A stretch of DNA of 64,000 bases, from NCBI RefSeq assembly GCF_002970975.1, contig NZ_KZ672983.1, positions 295,097 to 359,096 of the forward strand. The letters run 5' to 3'. The stretch comes from Microbacterium halophytorum. Its GTDB lineage: Bacteria; Actinomycetota; Actinomycetes; Actinomycetales; Microbacteriaceae. A program made the position numbers and the translations under genes. Within the stretch, counting starts at the first letter, position 1, and each line of letters begins with the position of its first letter. Shown one piece after another: positions 40,997-50,138 of the stretch. Under the pieces are notes generated by a model that was given only the letters and a program-made list of their open reading frames with translations, was not told the DNA's origin and made no database searches.

Positions 40997-42700
40997 CTAG
41001 TACAACCCCACCGTGTTCCCGTCCTCGTCGATGTCGATCTGCTCCGCAGCCGGCGTCGAGCCGAGGCCCGGCATCGTCTGCATCGTTCCGCAGATCAGGT
41101 AGACGAAGCCCGCGCCGGCCGAGAGGCGCACCTCGCGCACGGGGAGGCGCCAGCCCTTCGGCGCCCCCTTCAGCGTCGGGTCGGCCGAGAGCGAGAGGTG
41201 GGTCTTCGCGATGCAGACCGGCAGGTGCCCGAAACCCTGCCGCGTGAACTCGGCCAGGTCGCGCGCAGCCGCGGCGCTGAAGTCGACGCCGTCGGCGCCG
41301 TAGACCTCCGTCGCGATCGCGCGCACCTTGTCCTCGAGCGCGTCCTCCGAGCGGTACAGGAACTCGAAGCTCGACGGCTCGTCGGCCGCCTCGGTCACCA
41401 GCAGCGCCAGCTCGGTCGCGCCCGCCCCGCCGTCGGCCACGTGGGTCGAGACGGCGCAGCGCACGCCCTCCTCGGCGGCGATCTGCCGGATGGCGTCGTG
41501 CTCGCTCGCGTGGTCATCGGCGAACGCGTTGACCGCGACGACGACCGGCACGCCGTGCCGCCTCACGATGCCGATGTGATGCCGCAGGTTGTCGGCACCG
41601 GCGCGCACGTCATCCGGGCTCTCGTCGAACAGCTCGGGCGGCAGGTCTCGGCCCGCCACGATCCGGTGCTTGCCCGAGTGCGCCTTCAGCGCCCGGACGG
41701 TCGTGACGACGACCGCGGCATCCGGCTTCAAGCCCGAGACGCGGCACTTGATGTTGAAGAAGCGCTCTGCGCCCATGTCGCTCGCGAACCCGGCCTCCGT
41801 GATGAGGAACTCGGCGGCGCGGCTGCCGATCAGGTCGGCGACGACCGACGAGTTGCCCGTCGCGATGTTCCCGAACGGCCCGCAGTGCACGAGCACGGGC
41901 GTGTGCTCGATCGTCTGCATGAGATTGGGCCGGATAGCGTCCTTCAGCAGCACCGTCATGGCGCCCGCCGCGCGCACGTCCTCCGCCGTGACGGGGTCTC
42001 CGTCACGCGTGAAGCCCACGACGATGCGGCCCAGTCGGGCACGCAGGTCGTGCAGCGACCTCGACAGCGACAGCGCCGTCATCACCTCGCTCGCGGCCGT
42101 GATGTCGAAGCCCGTCTGCCGCACCGTGCCGTTGCCGGCGCCGAGGCCCGTCACGATGTCGCGCAGCCCGCGATCGTTGATGTCGACCGTGCGGCGCCAC
42201 GTCGTGCGGGCGGGGTCGAGACCGGATGGCGCGCCCCTCATCAGGTGGTTGTCGACCTGAGCCGCGAGCTGGTTGTGGGCGGACGCGACCGCGTGGATGT
42301 CGCCCGTAAGGTGCAGGTTCAGCCGCTCCATCGGCACCACCTGGCTGAGCCCCGCACCCGCGCCTCCGCCCTTGATCCCCATCACGGGGCCGAGCGACGG
42401 CTGCCGCAGCGAGAGCACGGCGCGGCGGCCGATGTGCTGCAGGCCCTGGCCGAGCCCGACGGTCGTGGTCGTCTTGCCCTCGCCGAGCGGTGTCGGAGTC
42501 ACGGCCGTGACCAGCACGTACTTCGCGGGCGGGCGGTCCTTCAGCGCGTCGATCGCCGCGAGGTCGACCTTCGCGACGCCCTTCCCGTACTGCTCGACGT
42601 GCTCCGCCAGGCCCAGCGCGTCGGCGATCTCGCCGATCGGCTTGAGCTCTGCCCGTGCCGCGATCTCCAGGCTGTTCAGCCGCTTTCCCGCACTCGCCAT
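40997..42700 (-). CDS. fhs: formate-tetrahydrofolate ligase
   Basis: Makes 10-formyl-THF from formate, ATP and THF. The P-loop TPLGEGKTTTTVGLGQGL is near residue 70, with RQPSLGPVMGIKGGGAGAG, NLHLTGDIHA, and GFASDMGAERFFNIKCR further on, all typical of Fhs. The 567-residue length is normal. ATG 42700. It lies downstream of the GcvT-like and dimethylglycine dehydrogenase-like genes on the same strand, though 309 bases with a repeat pair intervene; the set would handle one-carbon units from methylamine-type compounds. Confidence 0.95.
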   Translation of the reverse strand: MASAGKRLNSLEIAARAELKPIGEIADALGLAEHVEQYGKGVAKVDLAAIDALKDRPPAKYVLVTAVTPTPLGEGKTTTTVGLGQGLQHIGRRAVLSLRQPSLGPVMGIKGGGAGAGLSQVVPMERLNLHLTGDIHAVASAHNQLAAQVDNHLMRGAPSGLDPARTTWRRTVDINDRGLRDIVTGLGAGNGTVRQTGFDITAASEVMTALSLSRSLHDLRARLGRIVVGFTRDGDPVTAEDVRAAGAMTVLLKDAIRPNLMQTIEHTPVLVHCGPFGNIATGNSSVVADLIGSRAAEFLITEAGFASDMGAERFFNIKCRVSGLKPDAAVVVTTVRALKAHSGKHRIVAGRDLPPELFDESPDDVRAGADNLRHHIGIVRRHGVPVVVAVNAFADDHASEHDAIRQIAAEEGVRCAVSTHVADGGAGATELALLVTEAADEPSSFEFLYRSEDALEDKVRAIATEVYGADGVDFSAAAARDLAEFTRQGFGHLPVCIAKTHLSLSADPTLKGAPKGWRLPVREVRLSAGAGFVYLICGTMQTMPGLGSTPAAEQIDIDEDGNTVGLY

Positions 42701-42783
42701 CGAGCTGCCTCCTCATCCGGTCTTCCCCACCCTGGTGGCGCCGGCCCCGGATGTCCAGAGCCGGCGCCGAATGCCGCGCACAG

Positions 42784-42840
42784 CCGCTCCCGTCGCAACG
42801 GACGCGCTCGGCACGCCATCGGAAGCGCGATATCTGCGAC
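42784..42840. repeat. 57-bp direct repeat, copy 1
   Basis: Begins ccgctcccgtcgcaacgg and ends agcgcgatatctgcgac. It differs from copy 2 at 2 positions over about 55. The outer bases (gtcgca / tgcgac) are complementary, so each copy is itself a partial palindrome. Confidence 0.85.
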
Positions 42841-42899
42841 CGCGGCCGCTTGCTCCGCACCTGCCGTGCACCACCGACCGCGTCGACCTCACCGCCCCA

Positions 42900-42956
42900 C
42901 CGCTCCCGTCGCAACGGACGCGCTCTGCACGCCATGGGAAGCGCGATATCTGCGAC
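42900..42956. repeat. 57-bp direct repeat, copy 2
   Basis: Same element 116 bases from copy 1. Here the ends extend to a perfect 10-bp inverted pair TCCCGTCGCA/TGCGACGGGA. Both copies fill the 309-base gap between the GcvT-like gene and fhs, which otherwise shows no gene. Confidence 0.85.
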
Positions 42957-43009
42957 GGGAACCGTGGGGTGTGGGCGACACCGACGCGCGGTGCCGCCCT
43001 CCGCTAGGC

Positions 43010-44212
43010 CTACGCCTCCGCCACGCGGTCCGTGTCGAAGGCCTGCTTCGGTGTGTCCTTGGTGGGGTCCATGAACGGCTTCGGCACGACCGTTGCGGGA
43101 ACGATTCCCGCGGGGGTCGCGACGAGCAGCTCCTGCCCCACCTCGCCGAGGCCGACAGGCACCATGGCGAGGCCGATGTTCTTCTCGAGCCGCGGCGAGA
43201 AGCACGCGCTCGTGACGTTGCCGACGGGCATCTCGCCGTCGAGCACCGTGAACTCTTCGATCATGGACCCGTCGTTGAACGTGCCGAGCCGGTCGCCGCC
43301 GATCTCGAGCCCGACCATCCGGCGGCTGACGCCCTCGGCCTTGATGCGCCGCAGCGCCTCCTTGCCGATGAAGTCGGCCTCCTGGTCGACGTCGACCATC
43401 CAGTCGTATCCCATCCCGACCTCGTATGGGTTGGTGTCGAGCGTGATGTCGCAGCCGTACGACAGGATGCCCGCCTCGATCCGGCGCATGTGGCACGGGC
43501 CGATCACCTTCAGGTCGAAGGCCTTGCCCGCCTCCCAGATGGTGTTCCACAGCTGGCCGGCGTCGCGACTGGCGTTCTTGACGTAGACCTCGAAGCCCAG
43601 CTCGGCGGTGTACCCCGTGCGCGAGACGACCAGCTGCATGCCGTCGAGCTCGTACTCGCGCAGCCAGTAGTAGCCGATGTCGAGCACGTCGGCGCCGAAC
43701 ACCTCGCTCATGAGTGCGCCCGAGAGCGGGCCCTGCACCTGCACGGGGCCGACATCCGCCTCCCGGATGTCGACGTCGAGACCCGAGTTGATCGCGAGCC
43801 CGCGGGCCCACAGCAGCACATCGGAGTCGGCGAGCGAGAGCCAGAAGTGATTCTCGCCGAGGCGCAGCAGCACCGGGTCGTTGATGATGCCGCCGTCCTG
43901 ATCGGTCAGGAACACGTACTTGCACTGCCCGACGGCGCACTTCGACAGATCGCGCGGCACGAGCATGTTCGTGAAGGTGAACGCGTCGGGCCCCGTGATC
44001 TCGATCTGGCGCTCGACGCCGACGTCCCAGAGGGTGACGCCGTTCAGCAGCGCCCAGTACTCGGCGACGGGGTCGCCGTAGTGGCGCGGGTGGTAGGTGT
44101 GGTTGTAGACGCTGTACATCGCGACGCCGTGCTCGCGGGAGCTGTGGAAGAAGGGTGACTTCTTCAGCCTCGGGTACAGCAGGATCCGGGGATCCGGGTT
44201 CACAGACATGAT
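43010..44212 (-). CDS. GcvT-like aminomethyltransferase/demethylase
   Basis: A 400-residue folate-binding GcvT-fold protein. Visible are MYSVYNHTYHPRHYGDPVAE, LNGVTLWDVGVERQIEITGP, VFLTDQDGGIINDPVLLRL, VQGPLSGALM, VVSRTGYTAELGFEVYV and NPYEVGMGYDW. The extended N-terminus and the sequence around HYGD place it with GcvT-like demethylases (relatives include DmdA and sarcosine/dimethylglycine enzymes) rather than glycine-cleavage T protein, since no gcvH or gcvP is nearby. gaggaggt lies 4-5 bases before ATG 44212. It probably transfers a methyl or methylene group to THF, supplying Fhs. Confidence 0.85.
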   Translation of the reverse strand: MMSVNPDPRILLYPRLKKSPFFHSSREHGVAMYSVYNHTYHPRHYGDPVAEYWALLNGVTLWDVGVERQIEITGPDAFTFTNMLVPRDLSKCAVGQCKYVFLTDQDGGIINDPVLLRLGENHFWLSLADSDVLLWARGLAINSGLDVDIREADVGPVQVQGPLSGALMSEVFGADVLDIGYYWLREYELDGMQLVVSRTGYTAELGFEVYVKNASRDAGQLWNTIWEAGKAFDLKVIGPCHMRRIEAGILSYGCDITLDTNPYEVGMGYDWMVDVDQEADFIGKEALRRIKAEGVSRRMVGLEIGGDRLGTFNDGSMIEEFTVLDGEMPVGNVTSACFSPRLEKNIGLAMVPVGLGEVGQELLVATPAGIVPATVVPKPFMDPTKDTPKQAFDTDRVAEA

Positions 44213-44312
44213 GACCTCCTCAGTCGACACATCCATCTCATTCCAGGTTGGGGCCTGGATTCTGCCGCCGCAAGAGGCCGGGTCACGGCCCCGCGGAAGT
44301 GGTTCGAAGCGC

Positions 44313-46832
44313 TCAGGACCGCATGCGCAGCCCATCCGGATCGAACGCCCCGGCGCGGCCGTGCGACACGACCTCGACGGGGTGGCGCCGACCGAGATAG
44401 TCGACGCTCAGCCGCGCGCCGACCTCGGCGCGCTCGGGCGGCAGGTACGCCAGCATGAGGTACCTGCCGAGCGAGGGGCCGGGCCCCGCGCTCGTGACAT
44501 AGCTCCGGATGCCCCGCGCATCAGCGATCGGGGTCCCGTCCGGCTCCTGCACGGGCTCGCCGCCCGTGGGGAAGTGTGCTGCGGGCGCCAGCGGCTCGAC
44601 CATCGCGAGCGTGACGAGCTCGGCGACGGGCGCCGCCGCGCGCTCCGCGAGGTACGCCTCGCGCCCGATGAAGTCCGCGTCCTTGACGCGCGGCATCGCG
44701 AGCCCCGCCTCGACGGGGCCGCGGTCGGCCGTCAGCTCGGCGCCCATCAGGCGGAACGCCTTCTCGATGCGGCCCGTCGTGCCGTACACGCCGGCGCCCG
44801 CGGCGATCACGCCGTCGTCGCGGCCGGCCGCCCAGAGGCGGTCCCAGGCCGCGGCTGCGTACTCGGCGGGGACGTGGATCTCCCAGCCGAGCTCGCCGAC
44901 GTACGAGATGCGGAGCATCGTCGCCGGCACGCCGCCGAGCGAAACTTCCTGCGCCGTCGCGAAGCCGAACGCCTCGTGCGAGAGGTCGGCGTCGACGACG
45001 CGCTGCGCGCTGTCGCGGGCGCGCGGCCCCCACAGGCCGATGGCCGAGGTGCCGGATGTCCTGTCGACGACGCGGACGTCGGCTCTCGCGTGGCGGCGCA
45101 GCCGCGCCAGGTCGCGCGGGCCGTCGTTCGCTCCCGTGATCACCTGGAACTCGTTCTCGCCCATCCGGATGATCGTGAGGTCGGCGGCGAACCGGCCGGC
45201 CGGGTCGAGCATGGGGGTGTAGACGGCGGTGCCGACGGGGCGGTCGACGCGATTCGCGGCCATCCGTTCGAGGAACGCGAGCGCCCCCGGCCCGGTGACG
45301 TCGAAGACGGCGAACGCCGAGAGGTCGAACATCGCGGCGCGGTCGCGCATCGCGAGGTGCTCGGCCTCGATGATCGGCGACCACCAGCGCTGGTCCCATT
45401 CGTGGGTGCGGTCGCCGATGCGCTCCGCGTAGTCGCCCAGGAGCGCGGCGTTCGCGCCGTACCACTGCGGCCTCTCCCATCCGGATGCGTCGTAGTACTC
45501 GGCCGCGAGCGCGGAGGTGCGCGTGTGCAGCGGCGAGGTGCGCATGGGCCGCTCGGAGGCGTACTGCTCGCGCGGGTGGCTGATGCCGTAGATCTTCGGG
45601 AAGCCCTCGGCGCTGCGCCGCTCGACGAACTGCCGCGAACGGGCGTGCTGCGGGAAGCGCGCGACGTCGGCGCCGTCGATGTCGATCTCGCTGTGGCCCG
45701 CGACGATCCGCTCGGCGAGCGCCCGCCCGACCGCGGGTCCCTCTTTGATCCACACGGCGGCGGCGGACCAGAGCCCCGCGACCTCGGCCGTCTCGCCGAG
45801 CACGGGCGAGCCGTCGGGCGTGATCGACAGGAGCCCGTCGATCGCGTCCTGCCGCTCGACGCCCGGCTGGTCGAGGAGCTCGCCGAACAGCTCGAACGCC
45901 GTCGCGAGCTGCGGTGCGAAATCGGCCTCGCTGAAGGGCATCCTGGTGGGGGACGTCTGAGGCCCGGCCCCGAGCGGGGGAATGTCGCCGGGCCGATGCA
46001 GCAGGGGGCGGTGCGCGTAGGAGCCGATCTCGAGGTCGGCGCCCCGCTGCCGCTCGTACATCTTGGCGTCCATGTCGCGCAGCAGCGGCATCGAGATCGC
46101 CTCGCCCGTCGCCGCCAGCTGCGGGATCGGGCCGTAGTCAGCCATCTGGTGCACGGCCGGCGTGAGCGGGATCGTCGCGCCCGCCATCTCGGCGATGCGC
46201 GGGCTCCAGACGCCGCACGCGATCACGACGAGCTCGGTCTCGACGTCGCCGCGATCGGTCCGCACGCGGCTGACGCGGGGCCCGGATGCCGACGGCGCCG
46301 TGTCGATGCCCGTCACCTCGGTCTCGGGGGCGACAGCGAGAGCGCCCAGCTCCTCGGCCCGGGCGCGGAGCATCTCGCCCGCCCGGACGGCGTCGACGAT
46401 CGCGCCGGACGGCGTGTGGAAACCGCCGAGCAGGAGGTCCTCCCGCACGTACGGCACGAGCTCCCGGATGCGGGCCGGCGACACGAGCTCCGCCTCGACG
46501 CCCCAGGACTCGGCCGACGACATTCGGCGCGTGAACTCCTGCAGCCGCTCGGGCGTGCGCGCGACCTCGACGCCGCCCGAACCGATGAGCACGCCGAGCT
46601 CGTCGTACTGGCGCATCGAGTCGAGCGTCAGGTCGGTGATCTCGCGCGAGTGGTCGACGGGGAAGACGAAGTTCGACGCGTGGCCGGTCGATCCGCCCGG
46701 ATCCGGCAGCGGGCCCTTGTCGATCAGCAGGATGTCCCGCTCGCCCAGTTCGGCCAGGTGGCGCACGAGCGCGCTGCCGACGATGCCCGCCCCGATCACG
46801 ACGATCGAGGCCCGTTCCGGAACTGAACCCAT
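44313..46832 (-). CDS. dimethylglycine/sarcosine dehydrogenase-like FAD enzyme with GcvT domain
   Basis: An 839-residue two-part enzyme. Residues 1-400 are a DAO-type FAD oxidoreductase: VVIGAGIVGSALVRHLAE near residue 10, GGSTGHASNFVFPVDHSREI, and ITPDGSPVLGETAEVAGLW. After a FAO-like linker, residues 430-839 are a GcvT-type folate domain (MFDLSAFAVFDVTGPGA, LRISYVGELGWEIHVPAEYA, KAFRLMGAELTADRGPVEAG). Such enzymes demethylate dimethylglycine or sarcosine and pass formaldehyde to THF. ggaggag is 6 bases before ATG 46832. It heads the gcvT-like and fhs genes. Confidence 0.88.
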   Translation of the reverse strand: MGSVPERASIVVIGAGIVGSALVRHLAELGERDILLIDKGPLPDPGGSTGHASNFVFPVDHSREITDLTLDSMRQYDELGVLIGSGGVEVARTPERLQEFTRRMSSAESWGVEAELVSPARIRELVPYVREDLLLGGFHTPSGAIVDAVRAGEMLRARAEELGALAVAPETEVTGIDTAPSASGPRVSRVRTDRGDVETELVVIACGVWSPRIAEMAGATIPLTPAVHQMADYGPIPQLAATGEAISMPLLRDMDAKMYERQRGADLEIGSYAHRPLLHRPGDIPPLGAGPQTSPTRMPFSEADFAPQLATAFELFGELLDQPGVERQDAIDGLLSITPDGSPVLGETAEVAGLWSAAAVWIKEGPAVGRALAERIVAGHSEIDIDGADVARFPQHARSRQFVERRSAEGFPKIYGISHPREQYASERPMRTSPLHTRTSALAAEYYDASGWERPQWYGANAALLGDYAERIGDRTHEWDQRWWSPIIEAEHLAMRDRAAMFDLSAFAVFDVTGPGALAFLERMAANRVDRPVGTAVYTPMLDPAGRFAADLTIIRMGENEFQVITGANDGPRDLARLRRHARADVRVVDRTSGTSAIGLWGPRARDSAQRVVDADLSHEAFGFATAQEVSLGGVPATMLRISYVGELGWEIHVPAEYAAAAWDRLWAAGRDDGVIAAGAGVYGTTGRIEKAFRLMGAELTADRGPVEAGLAMPRVKDADFIGREAYLAERAAAPVAELVTLAMVEPLAPAAHFPTGGEPVQEPDGTPIADARGIRSYVTSAGPGPSLGRYLMLAYLPPERAEVGARLSVDYLGRRHPVEVVSHGRAGAFDPDGLRMRS

Positions 46833-47023
46833 CACCATCTCCTCCGACAGCGACCAGCCGGGGAACGGCGGAGAAACCTCCGTCGCTCCCTCATGTTCCG
46901 GGCAATCTACCCCCGCGTCCCTCCCGAACGGAAGAGCGCGGAGGCACCGATTTTCGGCGTGTCGTCTGTGGCCTCCGCGGGCACCGCGCGACGGCGGCGT
47001 CGCGCGCGCGAGGGCGCGGCCGG

Positions 47024-47075
47024 AACGAGGAGAATCCGCACGATCGAGGACGTTTTCGCCCGATTCCTCCTCGAT
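47024..47075. repeat. 52-bp palindromic element, 'gaggag' family copy 2
   Basis: Starts aacgaggagaatccgcac and ends gattcctcctcgat; the arms pair with one bulge. It is identical to copy 3 at 49 of 52 positions. Confidence 0.85.
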
Positions 47076-47172
47076 GCTGCCGAACGTCCTCAGTTCTGCC
47101 GCGCCTCCTCGACGACCAGCCCACGCACCGGACAGCGCCGAGGCTCCATCACCCCCGCACCGCCGCAACGAA

Positions 47173-47224
47173 AACGAGGAGATTCCGCACGATCGAGGAC
47201 GTTTTCGCGCGGTTCCTCCTCGAT
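47173..47224. repeat. 52-bp palindromic element, 'gaggag' family copy 3
   Basis: 149 bases from copy 2, same orientation, 57 bases beyond the hemB stop codon, where it could also serve as the hemB terminator hairpin. Confidence 0.85.
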
Positions 47225-47281
47225 CATGCCAGGGCTCCTCGGGTTCGCCGGGCGGTGGCCCGCCGATGGCGGGCGGGGCGG

Positions 47282-48265
47282 CTACAGCTGCTCGCGCAGC
47301 CAGCCGGCGGCCTCGGTCGCCCAGTACGTGAGGATCGTGTCGGCGCCCGCGCGGCGGAACGCCGTGAGCGAGTCGAGGATGGTCGCGCGGCGGTCGATCC
47401 AACCGCGCTCGGCGGCCGCCTCAACCATCGAGTACTCGCCCGAGACCTGGTACGTCCACACCGGCACGTCGACGGAGGCTCGCACCTCGGCGAGCACGTC
47501 GAGGTAGGGCAGGCCCGGCTTGACCATCACGGCATCGGCGCCCTCTTCGACGTCGAGGATCGCCTCCCGCACGCCCTCGCGGGCGTTCGCCGCGTCCATC
47601 TGGTACGCGCGGCGATCGCCGGTGAGCTGCGAATCGACCGCCTCGCGGAACGGGCCGTAGAACGCGCCGGCGTACTTGGCCGAGTACGCCATGATCAGGG
47701 TGTCGGTGAATCCGGCCTCGTCGAGCGCCTCCCGCACGACGCCGGTCTGGCCGTCCATCATGCCGCTGAGCCCGAGCAGCTGCGAGCCGGCCCTGGCCTG
47801 CGCGAGCGCCATCGAGGCGTAGCGCTCGAGCGTGGCGTCGTTGTCGACGGCCCCGGACGGCGTGAGCACGCCGCAGTGACCGTGATCGGTGAACTCGTCG
47901 AGGCAGAGGTCGGTCTGCACGACGAGCGCGTCGCCGACCTCCTCGGCGACCGCGGTCGTCGCGACGTTCAGGATGCCGTCCGGGTCGTCGGCGGCGGATC
48001 CGGTCGCGTCGCGCACGCTCGGCACGCCGAACAGCATGACGCCGCTGAGGCCGGCCTCAGCCGCCTCCGTCACGGCGCGGCGCAGGGAGTCCATGGAGTG
48101 CTGCACGACGCCGGGCATCGCCGAGATCGGCTGGGGCTCTGCGATGCCCTCGCGTACGAACATCGGCAGCACGAGCTGCGAGGGGACGAGGTGGGTCTCG
48201 CGCATCAGGCGGCGCACGGGCGCCGACTGGCGGGCGCGGCGCGGCCGGTGCGTCGGGAAGCTCAC
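47282..48265 (-). CDS. hemB: porphobilinogen synthase (ALA dehydratase)
   Basis: Condenses two 5-aminolevulinates to porphobilinogen. The metal region reads [17 protein letters not shown], of the Mg-dependent type, and the two catalytic lysines lie in [15 protein letters not shown] (about 195) and [11 protein letters not shown] (about 246). At 327 residues it is normal. The GTG start overlaps the hemD stop (GTGA). Last gene of the main minus-strand heme operon. Confidence 0.96.
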   Translation of the reverse strand: MSFPTHRPRRARQSAPVRRLMRETHLVPSQLVLPMFVREGIAEPQPISAMPGVVQHSMDSLRRAVTEAAEAGLSGVMLFGVPSVRDATGSAADDPDGILNVATTAVAEEVGDALVVQTDLCLDEFTDHGHCGVLTPSGAVDNDATLERYASMALAQARAGSQLLGLSGMMDGQTGVVREALDEAGFTDTLIMAYSAKYAGAFYGPFREAVDSQLTGDRRAYQMDAANAREGVREAILDVEEGADAVMVKPGLPYLDVLAEVRASVDVPVWTYQVSGEYSMVEAAAERGWIDRRATILDSLTAFRRAGADTILTYWATEAAGWLREQL

Positions 48266-49137
48266 CGGCGGGACCCGCTCGCGGCGCGCAGCTCCCGCAC
48301 GTCGTCGACAGAGAGCTCGACCGTCGGCGGAACCGCGAGCGCCTCGGCCGTCGGCACCGGCGCGCTGCGCGCGGAGAGCGTCTCGATGAGCGAATCGATC
48401 GACTGCTTCGGCGCGACGACCTGGATCGGCAGGCCGACGCGCTCGGCGTCGCGCGCCGTGCGCGGGCCGATGGCCGCGATGACCGTGTCATCCGCGATCC
48501 GCGGGAACTGCTCGCGCACCTGTTCGGCGACCGAACCGCTCGTGACGAGGATCGCGTTGATGCGACCGCTCGTGACGTCCCTGACGACCTTGTCCGTCGC
48601 GGGGACGCCGATGTTGCGGTAGGCGACGATGCTGGACACGTCGTGCCCCGCCTTCTGCAGAGAGACCGAGAGCACCGGCTTGGCGAGCTCGCTGCGCAGG
48701 GATAGCACGCGGCGCGGCGCGGTCTCGAGCTCGTTCATCTGCTTCGCCATGCCCGCCGCCGAGTTGTCGCGCTCCGGCACGAGGTCGACGGGGTACCCGA
48801 CCGCCTTCAGCGCGGCCGCCGTCGTCTCGCCGACCGCCGCCACCTTCGTGGTGCTCGGGATCGTCGCACCGTACGAGTGCAGCACGTCGACCGTGGTGGC
48901 GCTCGTGATGGTGAGCCAGTCGAAGGCGCCGTCGGCGAGGTCGGCGATCGCCTTCTCGAGCGGCCCTGTGTCGTCGACCGACGCGAAGTTGATCAGCGGG
49001 GCCACCACGGGCACCGCGCCCTTGCCGCGCAGGGTCGCCGCGACGCTGTCGCCCCAGGGGCCGCCTCGCGGCACGAGCACGCGCCAGCCGGTGAGGGGCT
49101 TGCCGGGCTTTTCGGGAGAGGGGGAGTTGTGGTTCAT
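48262..49137 (-). CDS. hemD: uroporphyrinogen-III synthase
   Basis: Cyclises hydroxymethylbilane to uroporphyrinogen III. The family is weakly conserved; here [19 protein letters not shown], the hinge, [17 protein letters not shown] and the C-terminal [20 protein letters not shown] identify it. The 291 residues include a somewhat long C-terminal tail. ATG 49137 is 5 bases after the hemC stop, and the gene overlaps hemB. Confidence 0.9.
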   Translation of the reverse strand: MNHNSPSPEKPGKPLTGWRVLVPRGGPWGDSVAATLRGKGAVPVVAPLINFASVDDTGPLEKAIADLADGAFDWLTITSATTVDVLHSYGATIPSTTKVAAVGETTAAALKAVGYPVDLVPERDNSAAGMAKQMNELETAPRRVLSLRSELAKPVLSVSLQKAGHDVSSIVAYRNIGVPATDKVVRDVTSGRINAILVTSGSVAEQVREQFPRIADDTVIAAIGPRTARDAERVGLPIQVVAPKQSIDSLIETLSARSAPVPTAEALAVPPTVELSVDDVRELRAASGSRR

Positions 49138-49142
49138 ATGTC

Positions 49143-50138
49143 TCAGGAGGGGTTGTCGGCTACCAGGCCGGCCGCCCCTGCAACGAGCAGCCGACGCGCA
49201 ACATCGTTGCCGATGGTGCGTGCGCGCGGGTACGCGCCGGCGGTAGCTTCGTCGCTTCCTGAACCCCGACTATACGCTTCGGCTGTGAAAACGCCAGGCG
49301 GGATCGGCCAGCGCTCGTCAAGCGTTACCGAATCGGCGTCATCCGGCGCGTAGACGTCGGCCCGCACGCGGACCTCCTCGCCCGCGACGAACGCGTGGAT
49401 GCCGACGGGCGCGTGGCACCCTGCCTCGATCCCCGCGAGCGCGGAGCGCTCGACCTCCTGCGCGAACGCCGTGACGGGATCGGTGAGCGACGCGACGGCG
49501 GTGCGCAGCGGCTCCGGGGCGTCCTCCCGGATCTCGACGGCGAGCACGCCCTGCCCGGCGGCCGTCGGCCACTCGGCGAGCTCTCGCGGGGCGACGTGCA
49601 GGTCGATCTCGGCGCCGAGGCGACCGAGCCCCGCGGCGGCGAGCACGATCGCGTCGAGCTCGCCGTCGCGCACGCGCGCCATCCGGGAGTCGACGTTGCC
49701 GCGCAGGTCGAAGATCTCGACGCTCGGGTTCGCGCGGCGCACCTGCGCCATGCGGCGCGGCGAGCCGGTGCCGACGCGACTGCCGGCCGGCAGCTCCTCG
49801 AGCGGCGTGCCGTCGCGCGTGATGATGACGTCGCGCGGGTCGACCCTGGTCGGCATGCCCGCCACGACCAGCCCGGGGGCTGGGGCGGTCGGGAGGTCCT
49901 TGAGCGAGTGCACGAGCACGTCGCATCGATCGTCGAGCAGCGCCTCGCGCAGGCGGGTCGCGAAGACCCCCGTGCCGCCCAGGCTCGCCAGCGATGCCCT
50001 GTTGGTGTCGCCCTCGCTCGTGATCGGCACGAGCTCGACGGTGCGTCCGGATGCGACCTCGAGAGCGCGCGCGACCTGGCCCGACTGGGCCATCGCGAGG
50101 TTGCTGCGCCGCGTGCCGAGCCGAATGGGCTCCGTCAC
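49143..50138 (-). CDS. hemC: hydroxymethylbilane synthase (porphobilinogen deaminase)
   Basis: Polymerises four porphobilinogens. Seen: IRLGTRRSNLAMAQSGQVA, HSLKDLPTAPAPGL, GTGSPRRMAQVRR, FDLRGNVDSRM, and AGIEAGCHAPVG with the dipyrromethane-cofactor Cys near residue 240. At 331 residues it is typical. The GTG at 50138 overlaps the hemQ stop, so translation is coupled. A much longer upstream frame is only the shadow of hemQ. Confidence 0.96.
   Translation of the reverse strand: MTEPIRLGTRRSNLAMAQSGQVARALEVASGRTVELVPITSEGDTNRASLASLGGTGVFATRLREALLDDRCDVLVHSLKDLPTAPAPGLVVAGMPTRVDPRDVIITRDGTPLEELPAGSRVGTGSPRRMAQVRRANPSVEIFDLRGNVDSRMARVRDGELDAIVLAAAGLGRLGAEIDLHVAPRELAEWPTAAGQGVLAVEIREDAPEPLRTAVASLTDPVTAFAQEVERSALAGIEAGCHAPVGIHAFVAGEEVRVRADVYAPDDADSVTLDERWPIPPGVFTAEAYSRGSGSDEATAGAYPRARTIGNDVARRLLVAGAAGLVADNPS

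Larger units (their letters stand above)
46833..47281. promoter_or_regulatory. 449-base gap upstream of the one-carbon operon
   Basis: Lies between the hemB stop and the dehydrogenase start, both minus strand. It holds a CGGAG-AAAC-CTCCG hairpin at 46869-46882 close to the dehydrogenase start and a pair of 52-bp palindromic elements further out. The promoter for the one-carbon genes must be here; no clear -35/-10 was found. Confidence 0.5.

Noticed and set aside
40847..46826. Two long + strand frames opposite fhs, the GcvT-like gene and the dehydrogenase
   Set aside because: Both are shadows of strongly conserved minus-strand genes and contain no recognisable domain.
46833..46900. Glycine riboswitch ahead of the dehydrogenase
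   Set aside because: A small GGAG/CTCC hairpin recalls part of one, but the conserved core and tandem aptamers are not visible.
47024..47224. Spaced repeats as a CRISPR array
   Set aside because: Only two palindromic copies with a 97-base interval, not a series of short repeats with uniform spacers, and no cas genes. The same applies to 42784-42956.
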